Shown: positions 6,264 to 14,830, numbered from the stretch's first letter. The stretch: 21,295 nt of DNA from Cyclobacteriaceae bacterium (GCA_025455225.1 JALOMY010000022.1:1-21295), one strand, 5' to 3'. The notes: a model not told the origin generated them from the letters alone. Made by a program: numbers and translations.

Positions 6264-7019
6264 ATGTTAACGATAAAGAATTTACACGCCAAGATTGAAG
6301 ACAACGAAATTCTGAAAGGATTAAACCTTGAAGTAAATGCGGGCGAAGTTCATGCTATAATGGGGCCTAACGGTTCAGGTAAGAGTACGCTCGCTTCGGT
6401 TTTGGCCGGACGGGAAGAGTTTGAAGTTACCGAGGGTGAAATCACTTATCAGGGAAAAAATCTTCTTGAATTGGAACCGGAAGAGCGGGCTCGCGAAGGT
6501 GTATTCCTAGCCTTTCAATACCCGGTCGAAATTCCCGGTGTAAGCACCATTAATTTCATGAAGACTGCCGTTAACCAGGTAAGAGAAAGTCGCGGACAAG
6601 AGCCCCTCGATGCCGTATCGTTTCTCAGTATGATGAAAGAAAAAATGAAACTGGTTGAAATCGATCAGTCCCTCCTGAACCGTTCGCTCAATGAAGGTTT
6701 TTCAGGCGGTGAGAAAAAGCGTAATGAGATATTCCAGATGGCCATGCTGGAACCTAAACTGGCCATTCTCGATGAAACCGATTCAGGTCTCGATATTGAT
6801 GCCTTGCGAATCGTAGCCAACGGGGTGAATAAACTTCGTACTAAAAATAACGCCATCATTGTCGTAACCCATTATCAGCGATTGCTCGAATACATTGTAC
6901 CTGATTTTGTTCACGTGCTCTATAAGGGCAAAATTGTTAAATCCGGAACGAAGGAACTGGCACTTGAACTGGAAGCCAAAGGTTACGACTGGATTAAGGA
7001 TCAAGTAGCAGTAGTATAA
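6264..7019 (+). CDS. sufC: Fe-S cluster assembly ATPase SufC
   Basis: SufC is the ABC-type ATPase that drives conformational change in SufBC2D. The ATG at 6264 gives 251 residues starting MLTIKNLHAKIED, the normal SufC beginning. Longer in-frame readings back to 6126 overlap sufB and look like out-of-frame sufB, so they are rejected. Motifs in order are Walker A GPNGSGKST (34-42), Q-loop Q85, signature FSGGEKKR (146-153), Walker B LAILDE (166-171), D-loop SGLD and switch H203. The FSGGEKKRNE and DETDSGLD wording is specific to SufC rather than transport ATPases. It has no membrane segment. It follows sufB by 40 bases and precedes sufD by 11, so it is co-transcribed. Confidence 0.97.
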   Translation: MLTIKNLHAKIEDNEILKGLNLEVNAGEVHAIMGPNGSGKSTLASVLAGREEFEVTEGEITYQGKNLLELEPEERAREGVFLAFQYPVEIPGVSTINFMKTAVNQVRESRGQEPLDAVSFLSMMKEKMKLVEIDQSLLNRSLNEGFSGGEKKRNEIFQMAMLEPKLAILDETDSGLDIDALRIVANGVNKLRTKNNAIIVVTHYQRLLEYIVPDFVHVLYKGKIVKSGTKELALELEAKGYDWIKDQVAVV

Positions 7020-7030
7020 TTTCAATTAAG

Positions 7031-8302
7031 ATGAGTCAATCGGTTGAACTGAAAAACAGTACGCAGGAAATTCTTTCAAAAATTACACTTGAGGGAACCA
7101 TCCGGAACCAGGCACGTGAAGCATTGGGTTCACTGGGATTGCCCGCTTCTAAAAATGAGGAATATAAATTTGCTCCCGTTACCCGTATTCTTGAAAAGAA
7201 TTTTAATCTATCGAATTTTACTGTTGAGTCATCGAAGGTAACCGACATCTCTTCCTTCGCTATCAATTACCTGGATGCCCATGTATTGGTAATGATTAAC
7301 GGATCGTTCAACAAATCGCTTTCATCATACGATGATCGTGAGTTGAAAATAGAATTGCTTAATCAAGAATCGGGAAAGCTTGGTACACTGGCCGATTATA
7401 AAACCGATGCCCTTGTGGCGTGGAATACCGCAGCCTGGTCTGCGGCTATTCGCCTGGTGGTTGCAGAAAATATAACCGTAAAAAAACCGGTTATCATTCA
7501 CCAGATTATTGATACTACCAACCAGGAAATAAAATGCTTTAACCGGGTTTTAATCGAAGTGGGTAAAAGCAGTGAGCTAACGGTTGTTGAGAAACTCGAT
7601 ACTATCGGTAATCAACACAATGGTTTTTCCAACGTGGTAACCGAAGCCTTTATCGAACCAAACGCTGAATTGAATTACGTTAGCTTACAAACAGATTCAT
7701 CCAGACGTTATCACTTCAGTCAGACGTCCATCTGGCAGGCTCGTGACAGCCGGGCGAATTGTTTTACACTTACCATGGACGGCAAATTCATCCGTAATAA
7801 CCTCCAGGTTATCCTGGATGGTGAAGGTTGTGAATCCCATTTGTTGGGACTTTACCTGGTTCAGGGTGATACCCTGGTCGACAATCATACGGTTGTTGAT
7901 CACAAAAAAGCCAACTCCTTCAGTAACGAATTGTACAAAGGCATTGTTGACGACAATGCCCGTGGCGTATTCAATGGAAAAATCTTTGTACGTCCGAATG
8001 CTCAGAAGACCAATGCTTTTCAATCGAATCGCAACATTCTACTCTCCGATAAAGCAACCGTTAATACGAAACCTCAGCTTGAAATCTGGGCTGATGATGT
8101 TAAGTGTTCCCACGGTTGTACTACCGGGCAACTGGATGAAGAAGCGCTGTTTTATCTTCGCGCCCGTGGAATCGGAGAAGACACTGCGCGTGCGATGATG
8201 CTTTATGCATTTGCAGGAGAGGTTATTGAATCGCTTAAATCCGAAACGATCAAATCATACATCGACTCACTGATCAGTGAGCGCTTGCATAAAAATTTTT
8301 GA
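7031..8302 (+). CDS. sufD: Fe-S cluster assembly protein SufD
   Basis: SufD is the SufB paralogue that completes the SufBC2D scaffold and is needed for iron acquisition. It has 423 residues, typical for the family. The N-terminal helical part is followed by a beta-helix core. The C-terminal signature VKCSHGCTTGQLDEEALFYL contains C359 and H361, which correspond to the E. coli pair C358/H360 used for cluster assembly. The end ARAMMLYAFAGEVIESL is the SufC-binding helical tail. The ATG at 7031 follows sufC by 11 bases. The stop TGA at 8300-8302 is two bases before the sufS ATG, which suggests coupled translation. Confidence 0.96.
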   Translation: MSQSVELKNSTQEILSKITLEGTIRNQAREALGSLGLPASKNEEYKFAPVTRILEKNFNLSNFTVESSKVTDISSFAINYLDAHVLVMINGSFNKSLSSYDDRELKIELLNQESGKLGTLADYKTDALVAWNTAAWSAAIRLVVAENITVKKPVIIHQIIDTTNQEIKCFNRVLIEVGKSSELTVVEKLDTIGNQHNGFSNVVTEAFIEPNAELNYVSLQTDSSRRYHFSQTSIWQARDSRANCFTLTMDGKFIRNNLQVILDGEGCESHLLGLYLVQGDTLVDNHTVVDHKKANSFSNELYKGIVDDNARGVFNGKIFVRPNAQKTNAFQSNRNILLSDKATVNTKPQLEIWADDVKCSHGCTTGQLDEEALFYLRARGIGEDTARAMMLYAFAGEVIESLKSETIKSYIDSLISERLHKNF

Positions 8303-8304
8303 CC

Positions 8305-9546
8305 ATGAGCATTGCCTTGTCGAATGCGCTGGATATAGAAAAAATCAGAAGCCTTTTCCCGGTTCTTCAGCAGCAGATTCATGGCAAAAACCTGATTTAT
8401 TTCGACAATGCCGCAACCAGCCAGAAACCCGTTTCGGTGATTAACGCGCTTGTTGAGTACTACCAGGGTTACAATGCCAACATTCACCGGGGCGTTCATA
8501 CGTTGGCTGAAAAAGCAACCAAAGCATTCGAAGAAACACGGCAAAAATCCCGCTCCTTCATTAATGCCAATTCAGAACAGGAGATCATTTTTGTCCGGGG
8601 AGTTACAGAAGCCATCAACCTGGTTGCTTCCTCATACGGAAGAGCCTTTATTAAAGAAGGCGATGAGATTATTATTTCCGGACTGGAACATCATTCGAAT
8701 ATCGTTCCGTGGCAAATGCTTTGCGAAGAAAAAAAAGCCAGGCTGCGAATCATTCCCATCACCGATAATGGGGAATTGGATTTAGATGCTTTTCATTCCC
8801 TGATTACTGAACGATGTAAAATCGTAGCTGTCAATCACGCCTCCAACAGCCTGGGTACAATCAATCCGGTTAGGGAAATTATCAAGAAGGCACATGAGTT
8901 TGGCGCCATCGTACTCATTGACGGAGCGCAGGCCGGTGCCCATCTTCCTATTAACGTTCAGGATCTTGACTGCGACTTTTACTGTTTGTCGGCTCATAAA
9001 ATGTATGGCCCTACCGGAACCGGGATTCTGTACGGTAAACGCGAACTCCTTGAAAAGATGCCTCCTTACCAGGGCGGTGGGGAAATGATCAGGGACGTTA
9101 CTTTTGAAAAGACCTCATACAATGATCTGCCTTATAAGTTTGAAGCAGGCACTCCCAATATTGCTGATGTCATAGCCTATAATTCGGCATTTGATTTTAT
9201 ACTCGAATTAGGAAAAGATACCATTGCCGGTTGGGAGCAGGAATTGCTTCGCTATGCCACCGATAAGATTGCAGCGCTCCCCGGTGTTAAACTGGTTGGC
9301 ACAGCTCCACATAAAGTAAGTGTATTATCCTTTGTTGTGGAAGGCGTTCATCCTTTTGATATCGGACAGATGCTTGACACACGGGGTATTGCTGTTCGAA
9401 CCGGCCATCATTGCACGCAACCCGTAATGGATCGCCTTGGTATAGAAGGAACAGTACGTGCTTCGTTTGCGGTTTACAATACAAAAGCTGAAATTGATCA
9501 GCTGGCTGAAGGCGTAGACCGTGTAATCAAATTCATGAAATCATGA
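8305..9546 (+). CDS. sufS: Cysteine desulfurase SufS
   Basis: SufS is a PLP enzyme that removes sulfur from L-cysteine, leaving alanine, and holds it as a persulfide for SufE. The ATG at 8305 gives 413 residues (MSIALSNALDIEKIR). A TTG at 8299 in the same frame would overlap sufD and is less likely. The PLP lysine is K232 in LSAHKMYGPTG. The substrate-binding segment EHHSNIVPW lies near 128, and the active-site cysteine C370 lies in RTGHHCTQP, the group II (SufS/CsdA) form. It overlaps sufE by 4 bases (ATGA), so the donor and its sulfur acceptor are translationally coupled. Confidence 0.97.
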   Translation: MSIALSNALDIEKIRSLFPVLQQQIHGKNLIYFDNAATSQKPVSVINALVEYYQGYNANIHRGVHTLAEKATKAFEETRQKSRSFINANSEQEIIFVRGVTEAINLVASSYGRAFIKEGDEIIISGLEHHSNIVPWQMLCEEKKARLRIIPITDNGELDLDAFHSLITERCKIVAVNHASNSLGTINPVREIIKKAHEFGAIVLIDGAQAGAHLPINVQDLDCDFYCLSAHKMYGPTGTGILYGKRELLEKMPPYQGGGEMIRDVTFEKTSYNDLPYKFEAGTPNIADVIAYNSAFDFILELGKDTIAGWEQELLRYATDKIAALPGVKLVGTAPHKVSVLSFVVEGVHPFDIGQMLDTRGIAVRTGHHCTQPVMDRLGIEGTVRASFAVYNTKAEIDQLAEGVDRVIKFMKS

Positions 9547-9977
9547 CCATACGCGAGATCCAGGATGAAATCGTGAATGAGTTCTCGCTCCTCGATGGCG
9601 ATATGGAAATGACCATCTTCTACATTATGGAGTTGGGGCAAAAGCTGCCTTCCATGCCGGAAGAAGAAAAAACCGAAGACAACGTAGTCAAAGGTTGTCA
9701 ATCGAAAGTATGGTTAACAGCCTCACTGAAAGCCGGTAAGGTTTATTTTACGGCAGATAGTAATACGGCCATCACCAAAGGCCTGGTTAGTTTGTTGATC
9801 CGGATTTTTAATGGACAGTATCCGGATGATATTCTCAATACGGATTTATTCTTTATGAATAAAATCGGAATGGAACGATTCATCGGAACGCAACGTTCGA
9901 ACGGATTTGCAGCCATGGTTAAACAAATGAAACTGTATGCCCTGGCATTTAAATCAAAAATGGAAGTAGGATCATGA
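9543..9977 (+). CDS. sufE: Sulfur acceptor protein SufE
   Basis: SufE takes the persulfide from SufS and passes it to SufB. It has 144 residues, close to E. coli SufE (138). The acceptor cysteine is C52 in VVKGCQSKVWL, aligned with E. coli C51. The N-terminal part YIMELGQKLPSMPEEEK is the family pattern. The start ATG overlaps the sufS stop in ATGA, and its own end overlaps sufT the same way. Confidence 0.96.
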   Translation: MTIREIQDEIVNEFSLLDGDMEMTIFYIMELGQKLPSMPEEEKTEDNVVKGCQSKVWLTASLKAGKVYFTADSNTAITKGLVSLLIRIFNGQYPDDILNTDLFFMNKIGMERFIGTQRSNGFAAMVKQMKLYALAFKSKMEVGS

Positions 9978-10324
9978 GTGACGCATCAGAACCGGTAAGC
10001 CATACAACAGACGTGAGCATTCCTGACCTCAAGGATAAAATAGTTCAGGCGATAAAAACTGTTTATGATCCTGAAATTCCGGTGGATGTATATGAACTGG
10101 GATTGATCTATGAAATAAATGTCTACCCTATTAATAATGTATACATTTTAATGACGCTTACCTCACCCTCCTGCCCTTCTGCTGAATCCATCCCGAGTGA
10201 AGTCGAGCAAAAGGTAAAATCCATTCCCGGAATCAACGATGTTAAGGTTGAGATTACCTTTGATCCGCCCTATTCACAGGAAATGATGAGCGAAGCTGCC
10301 AAATTGGAACTTGGATTCCTATGA
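9974..10324 (+). CDS. sufT: SufT / MIP18-family Fe-S maturation protein (DUF59)
   Basis: This is a 116-residue protein of the MIP18 (DUF59) family, whose SUF-linked members help mature or traffic iron-sulfur proteins. The family core is clear, with DPEIPVDVYELGLIYEI starting at residue 32 and MTLTSPSCPSAESIP with the conserved C67. The C-terminal VEITFDPPYSQEMMSEAAK motif is also present. The first 18 residues (Ser/Thr rich) are poorly conserved. It overlaps sufE by 4 bases. Similar domains in phenylacetate degradation (PaaD) are ruled out by the suf context and by the lack of the extra C-terminal cysteines. Confidence 0.92.
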   Translation: MSDASEPVSHTTDVSIPDLKDKIVQAIKTVYDPEIPVDVYELGLIYEINVYPINNVYILMTLTSPSCPSAESIPSEVEQKVKSIPGINDVKVEITFDPPYSQEMMSEAAKLELGFL

Positions 10325-10367
10325 TTTTGTTAACCGAAAATAATTTGAACTCTAACAATTGACGAAT

Positions 10368-10784
10368 ATGTATCCCGAACCACTTGTAGCCCCGATGCGG
10401 GCTGATTTAACTACAGCCGGATTTGTTGAATTCCGTACTGCTGAAGAAGTTGATAATCATTTGAAAGATCACCATGGAACCACATTGCTGGTGATCAACA
10501 GCGTTTGCGGGTGTGCAGCCGGTGCGGCAAGACCCGGTGTCCGTTGGGCAGTTGAACATGCTTCCAAAAAACCTGATACGCTGGCAACTGTATTTGCCGG
10601 TGTTGACAAGGAAGCCGTTGCCAAAGCCCGCGAATACACACTTCCGTATCCTCCCTCATCTCCTTCAATTGCCTTATTTAAAGATGGTGAACTGGTGCAT
10701 TTCATTGAACGCCATCATATCGAAGGACGCAATGCCCAGATGATCGGAAATCATTTGCTCGAAGTATTCGAAGAATATTGCTGA
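10368..10784 (+). CDS. Bacilliredoxin, BrxA/BrxB (YphP/YqiW) family
   Basis: This is a thioredoxin-fold protein of about 138 residues with the bacilliredoxin active site CGC (C47-G48-C49 in NSVCGCAAGAARPG). Family members remove mixed disulfides of low-molecular-weight thiols (bacillithiol) from proteins. The C-terminal block LPYPPSSPSIALFKDGELVHFIERHHIEG is typical of the family, and the protein ends in another cysteine. The ATG at 10368 (MYPEPLVAPMRADL) matches the usual start. A TTG 9 bases upstream is not needed. It follows sufT after 43 bases with no terminator between them and ends at a strong hairpin, so it is probably the last gene of the suf transcript. That points to a role in protecting Suf thiols or clusters, which is inference. 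Confidence 0.92.
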   Translation: MYPEPLVAPMRADLTTAGFVEFRTAEEVDNHLKDHHGTTLLVINSVCGCAAGAARPGVRWAVEHASKKPDTLATVFAGVDKEAVAKAREYTLPYPPSSPSIALFKDGELVHFIERHHIEGRNAQMIGNHLLEVFEEYC

Positions 10785-10800
10785 TCCTACCATACTATAT

Positions 10801-10832
10801 AAAAAAGGTGGTTCAATTGAATCACCTTTTTT
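10801..10832. terminator. Bidirectional rho-independent terminator between the suf operon and glycerate kinase
   Basis: A 32-base near-perfect palindrome (16-base arms with a single mismatch that forms a G-T pair) has A6 at one end and T6 at the other, so it can stop transcription from either side. It begins 16 bases after the bacilliredoxin stop. It overlaps the last 11 bases of the converging glycerate kinase gene, so the final codons of that gene form part of the stem. Confidence 0.9.
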
Positions 10833-11955
10833 GTTTTAAGTCATGGCTGATAACATCGCAGGCTAATCGCTCCATTACTTCACGGGTATTATGTAAGGCT
10901 TCTTGTTCCCCTGCCAGATTCACAAGAGAATATACTTCTCTGAATGACATCGTTTTCAACTGATCGGAATCCAACTCAGAAACTCCACAAATAACAAATA
11001 CCGGAATACCGCGTTCCTTCGCCTTTTTACTTACACCGGCTACCAATTTACCGTGCAGAGTCTGGGCATCCAGTTTACCCTCCCCGGTAATGATAGTATC
11101 CGCCCAATTAATTTGTTGATCGAAACCGGTAAGATCAAAAATTACCTCAATACCCGGCTTTAATCGTGCGTTTAGAAAAGCGCAACATCCACCGGCAAAT
11201 CCACCGCCAGCACCTGAACCCGGAAGTTTTTGAAGATCAATATTCATCATCTTGTTTACCTGCACTGAAAGGTTTTGTAATCCTTCATCCAACCTGATTA
11301 CTTCTTCCGGAGCTGCACCCTTTTGAGGAGCGTAAACATAGGCTGCGCCTTGTGGACCATAAAACGGATTGGTAACATCGCAAATAGCTGTAAAACGTGT
11401 ACTGCGTATTCTTGGGTGAAAGTCATTCAGCTCAATTCTCTTAATCGACTTTAATTGCTCCCCGGTAGGAAGAATGGCGTTCCCTTCAATCGAAAAAAAT
11501 CTTGCCCCCAATGCACATAAAGCTCCCAGTGCTCCATCATTCGTTGCACTTCCACCAATACTGATGATGATTTCGCTAACACTACGGTCCAGGGCATCCC
11601 GGATCATCTCACCGGTTCCGAAAGAAGTGGTTCGCATCGGGTTGCGATCGTTGGAATCTAATAATTCCAAACCACTTGCTCTGGCCATTTCGATGAAAGC
11701 TGTTTTTCCATCCGTTGAAATGCCGTAGCAAGATTTTATTCTTCTCATTAATGGATCATGAACTGCGATTTCTATCCTTGAACCACCGGTATGGTAAAGA
11801 AAAATATCAAGAGTGCCTTCGCCACCATCTGCCAAAGGAAATTTCCGGATATTCATATCAATTCCCGATCGAATTAATCCCTGCTCAACAGCCGCACAAA
11901 CCCCGGATGCTGTGAGTGTTCCCTTGAATTTATCCGGTGCGATTAACACATTCAT
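10822..11955 (-). CDS. glxK: Glycerate kinase (GarK/GlxK family)
   Basis: This enzyme phosphorylates D-glycerate with ATP. This family (E. coli GarK/GlxK, 381 residues) makes 2-phosphoglycerate, which enters lower glycolysis. The 377 residues begin MNVLIAPDKFKGTLTASGV, the family hallmark. It also has ADGGEGT near 43, GGSATNDGALGALCALGARF, GAGGGFAGGCCAFL and the end-domain motif ITGEGKLDAQTLHGK. It is the second gene of a minus-strand pair, its ATG overlapping the permease stop by 4 bases. Its last codons lie inside a terminator. Linkage to a sugar-acid permease suggests uptake of glycerate or of a compound broken down to it. No tartronate semialdehyde reductase is nearby. Confidence 0.94.
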   Translation of the reverse strand: MNVLIAPDKFKGTLTASGVCAAVEQGLIRSGIDMNIRKFPLADGGEGTLDIFLYHTGGSRIEIAVHDPLMRRIKSCYGISTDGKTAFIEMARASGLELLDSNDRNPMRTTSFGTGEMIRDALDRSVSEIIISIGGSATNDGALGALCALGARFFSIEGNAILPTGEQLKSIKRIELNDFHPRIRSTRFTAICDVTNPFYGPQGAAYVYAPQKGAAPEEVIRLDEGLQNLSVQVNKMMNIDLQKLPGSGAGGGFAGGCCAFLNARLKPGIEVIFDLTGFDQQINWADTIITGEGKLDAQTLHGKLVAGVSKKAKERGIPVFVICGVSELDSDQLKTMSFREVYSLVNLAGEQEALHNTREVMERLACDVISHDLKQKR

Positions 11956-13277
11956 ACCAACAAACCGTAAAGAATCAGTACAGTACCTAAGGCAGTCAGT
12001 CCCTGCAACAACGTCATTAAGGTAATTCCCCGGTAACCTGCTTTGAGATCAAACCCACTGAATTGTGAGATCACCCAGAAATACGAATCATTGGCATGAG
12101 AAACAGTCATTGCCCCGGCACCAATGGCGAGAATAAGCAGCGCTAAAGAAAACGGCTCATCAAATCCGGAAGATAACGCCAATGGAGCCAGGATGGTGCT
12201 TACCACAACCATGGCACTCGTGCTGCTTCCCTGAGCTGTTTTTATCAACGCGCTGATCACAAATCCTGTTAACAGAAATCCCACACCTGCAACCGATCTG
12301 GATTGGGTAATCGCTGTAATCGCATCCGTAAGCTCGCTTGCCTTCAGAACCGCCCCCAAGGCTCCGCCACAACCTGTGAGCAAGAGTATCGGTCCGGATT
12401 GTACGATACCCTTTTCAATAATATTCCGGGTTTTGCCCAGGTGCCGAAAAAAAAGAAAGGCCAGAATAACTGTAAGCAATAATGCAATAACAGGATTACC
12501 CAGAAAGAGCAGAAAGGAACGCAATTGAAATTCGGATTGCGTCAGCTGAATGACGGATGCAATGGAAATCAACATCACTGGAGCAAGAAGTAAAACAACA
12601 GGCTTCCAGATTGGTAACGTTGAGTGTTCGATTGGATGTGATGAGATTGACTCCTGCAAAGTCAATTGTGGTCCTGTATACCGGGCAAAAAAGTAAACCA
12701 TGACAACAACGGGTATTGAAACCAGCAAGCCTAAACAAATCAGTAACCCGAGTGAATCTATTGCACCCAGGTTTCCGGCCGCTGCCACAGGTCCGGGTGT
12801 GGGTGGAACCAATGTATGTGTCGTGTAAAGACCGCCAGCCAGGCTCAGGTTCATCGTAGCCAGGGAAGTCTGTGAACTTGTTGCAAGCGATCGGGAAAGA
12901 CTGACTAAAACGATAAATCCCGAATCACAGAATACGGGTATACCCAGAATCATTCCCAGTAATGCTATTCCTAATGAAGGATGTTTACCCGAGCGTGCCT
13001 GTAAAGCATTGCCCAGACGACCAATGGAACCGGAATCTTCAAGAGCTGAACCCAGGATGCTGCCCAATATTACAATAAGGCCAATGGCGCCTAAAAGCGT
13101 TCCGAATCCGCTGGTTAGGGTGGTGACAATCGATGCAAGAGGCATTCCGGCCAGTAAGCCAAAAGCTATCGAAGCCATGAGTAAACTGAAAAACGGATGC
13201 CATTTCCAATACGCTCCTGAAACCACGATGAACAGGATTGTGACAACAAGAAGTATCAACAGGTAACTTGCTCCCAT
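11952..13277 (-). CDS. gntP: GntP-family sugar-acid:H+ symporter
   Basis: This is an inner-membrane permease of 441 residues with 12 or more hydrophobic segments, belonging to the gluconate:H+ symporter (GntP) family. The start MGASYLLILLVVTILFIVV and HPFFSLLMASIAFGLLAGMP near residue 28 are typical. So are CDSGFIVLVSLSR, THTLVPPTPGPVAAAGNLG and the C-terminal VSHANDSYFWVISQFSGF. Family members carry gluconate, idonate, glycerate or 2-dehydro sugar acids, so the substrate cannot be fixed from sequence. Coupling to glycerate kinase favours glycerate, while divergence from the hexuronate operon would also allow an aldonate or 2-keto-3-deoxygluconate. The start at 13277 leaves 101 bases to the divergent uxaB. 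Confidence 0.93.
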   Translation of the reverse strand: MGASYLLILLVVTILFIVVSGAYWKWHPFFSLLMASIAFGLLAGMPLASIVTTLTSGFGTLLGAIGLIVILGSILGSALEDSGSIGRLGNALQARSGKHPSLGIALLGMILGIPVFCDSGFIVLVSLSRSLATSSQTSLATMNLSLAGGLYTTHTLVPPTPGPVAAAGNLGAIDSLGLLICLGLLVSIPVVVMVYFFARYTGPQLTLQESISSHPIEHSTLPIWKPVVLLLAPVMLISIASVIQLTQSEFQLRSFLLFLGNPVIALLLTVILAFLFFRHLGKTRNIIEKGIVQSGPILLLTGCGGALGAVLKASELTDAITAITQSRSVAGVGFLLTGFVISALIKTAQGSSTSAMVVVSTILAPLALSSGFDEPFSLALLILAIGAGAMTVSHANDSYFWVISQFSGFDLKAGYRGITLMTLLQGLTALGTVLILYGLLV

Positions 13278-13339
13278 GGAAGTTAAAGTTAAAACAGATA
13301 ACCGGAGATTAATCCCTATTGATTAGATTTAAGATTAAG

Positions 13340-13367
13340 ATGCCTGAACAGGGCATTTGATCGATCA
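13340..13367. promoter_or_regulatory. Two adjacent palindromes in the permease/hexuronate divergent spacer
   Basis: The 101-bp spacer (13278-13378) between the divergent permease and uxaB genes holds two inverted repeats. One has arms ATGCC and GGCAT (13340-13344, 13352-13356) and the other is a perfect TGATCGATCA (13358-13367). The second ends 11 bases before the uxaB ATG. A one-mismatch -7 box (TAGATTTA, 13324-13331) lies just upstream, so a protein bound here could control the hexuronate operon. No regulator gene is linked. This is a candidate operator only. Confidence 0.3.
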
Positions 13368-13378
13368 TACAATTTCTG

Positions 13379-14830
13379 ATGCAGTCGCCTAAGTTACCGA
13401 CCATAAACTCACTACCCAAAAGATCGTACCCGGTAAAAGTATTGCAATTCGGAACCGGTAATTTCCTTAGAGGATTTGCCGATTGGATGATTCAGCGTGC
13501 AAACGATACTATCCATTTGAATATGGGTGTAAGCGTGATACAGTCCGTATCGAAGGATTCAACTCTTCAAGATCAAAATGGGGAGTACACCGTTATTATG
13601 CGGGGTTTGATTTTTGGTCGATTCGTTTCGTTATCCGAAAGGATCAGTGTCATTCAACGCATTGTTCAGATTAATCAGTATGAACAGTATCTTGCCGAGG
13701 CCGATAACCCCGATCTTGAACTGATTATCTCTAATACAACCGAAGCCGGTATTGTATTTAATCCTTCAGATGTATCCCATTCAGTTCCGGCCCATTCGTT
13801 TCCGGGAAAACTTACTCAATTGTTATATAAACGATATAAAGTGTTTCCTGATAAAAAGCTGGGAGTAATTCCTTGTGAATTAATTGAGCGAAACGGGGAA
13901 GTATTAAATCGTTGTATTCTTCAATATGCAAACCAATGGAACCTGGAGCCTGCTTTTCTTAATTATCTGAAGAATCAGGTTTTCTTCTGCAATACATTGG
14001 TCGACCGTATTGTTCCCGGTTTTCCAAAAGACGCTGAATCGTATTGGAAAGAACTTGGATACACTGATCACGCTTTGACCGTTGGAGAACATTATCACCT
14101 GTGGGTGATGGAGGCAAACCCATGGGTGCAGGAGCATTTTCCTCTTGATCGTGCAGGGCTAAACGTCATTTACACATCCGATCTTGAACCTTACCGCGTT
14201 CGGAAAGTCAGGATCCTGAATGGCATTCACACCGCCATGGCTTTTACAGGATTGCTGGCCGGAGTTAAAACGGTTCGTGAAGCCATTGAGCATCCGATTA
14301 CCGGAGCTTTTATTCAGAATACATTAAACCATGAGATACTTCCCTATGTACCCGGTGACGCTCAGGAGCTTCGGGTCTATAAAGAGGAAGTAGTTAACCG
14401 GTTTATGAACCCGGCCATTGAACATCAACTGGCCACCATTACCTTAAACAGCATCGCAAAGTTTAAAGTCCGGCTTATTCCTTCCATAAAGGCCTACCTA
14501 TCACATCATCATCTTCCTCCGGAAGGTATCGTTCTTTCGTTTGCTTCATTACTTTATCTCTATGCTACTGCGGGAGCAGGACCTAATGTCCAACTTAAAG
14601 ATGAAAGCTCCATTCTGGAATTCATTCAGGGAGAATGGAAAAAATCAAGTCACACGGAATCAGAAATACACAATTTTATTCAAGTATGCCTGGCTCAAAC
14701 CAACTGGTGGGGAGAAAACTTAAATGAACTCCATGGCCTTACGGATCGGATTGCCTTTTATCTTTATATCATTACGCAACAGGGTATACTGATAGCATTG
14801 AACAAACTGCTGCAACATGAAAAAAGCTGA
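13379..14830 (+). CDS. uxaB: Tagaturonate/fructuronate reductase, UxaB-type (mannitol dehydrogenase family)
   Basis: This is an NAD(H)-dependent long-chain polyol dehydrogenase of 483 residues, the length of E. coli UxaB. The nucleotide-binding N-terminus has VLQFGTGNFLRGFADW (21-36). Other UxaB-like blocks are ISNTTEAGI (117-125), IPCELIERNGE (164-174) and NTLVDRIVPGFP (205-216). The catalytic pattern K-x4-N-x2-H is exact (K276, N281, H284 in KVRILNGIH). E. coli UxaB interconverts tagaturonate and altronate. This operon has no altronate dehydratase but does have mannonate dehydratase, so the protein may reduce fructuronate to mannonate here. That is inference from context. It is the first gene of the operon and overlaps uxuA by 14 bases. 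Confidence 0.9.
   Translation: MQSPKLPTINSLPKRSYPVKVLQFGTGNFLRGFADWMIQRANDTIHLNMGVSVIQSVSKDSTLQDQNGEYTVIMRGLIFGRFVSLSERISVIQRIVQINQYEQYLAEADNPDLELIISNTTEAGIVFNPSDVSHSVPAHSFPGKLTQLLYKRYKVFPDKKLGVIPCELIERNGEVLNRCILQYANQWNLEPAFLNYLKNQVFFCNTLVDRIVPGFPKDAESYWKELGYTDHALTVGEHYHLWVMEANPWVQEHFPLDRAGLNVIYTSDLEPYRVRKVRILNGIHTAMAFTGLLAGVKTVREAIEHPITGAFIQNTLNHEILPYVPGDAQELRVYKEEVVNRFMNPAIEHQLATITLNSIAKFKVRLIPSIKAYLSHHHLPPEGIVLSFASLLYLYATAGAGPNVQLKDESSILEFIQGEWKKSSHTESEIHNFIQVCLAQTNWWGENLNELHGLTDRIAFYLYIITQQGILIALNKLLQHEKS

Noticed and set aside
7743..8198. 151-residue reading frame overlapping sufD on the same strand
   Set aside because: It lies entirely inside the conserved SufD C-terminal domain in another frame, with no family resemblance.
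13009..13266. 85-residue plus-strand reading frame antisense to the permease
   Set aside because: It is the complement of hydrophobic-helix codons, has no motif and no separate promoter.
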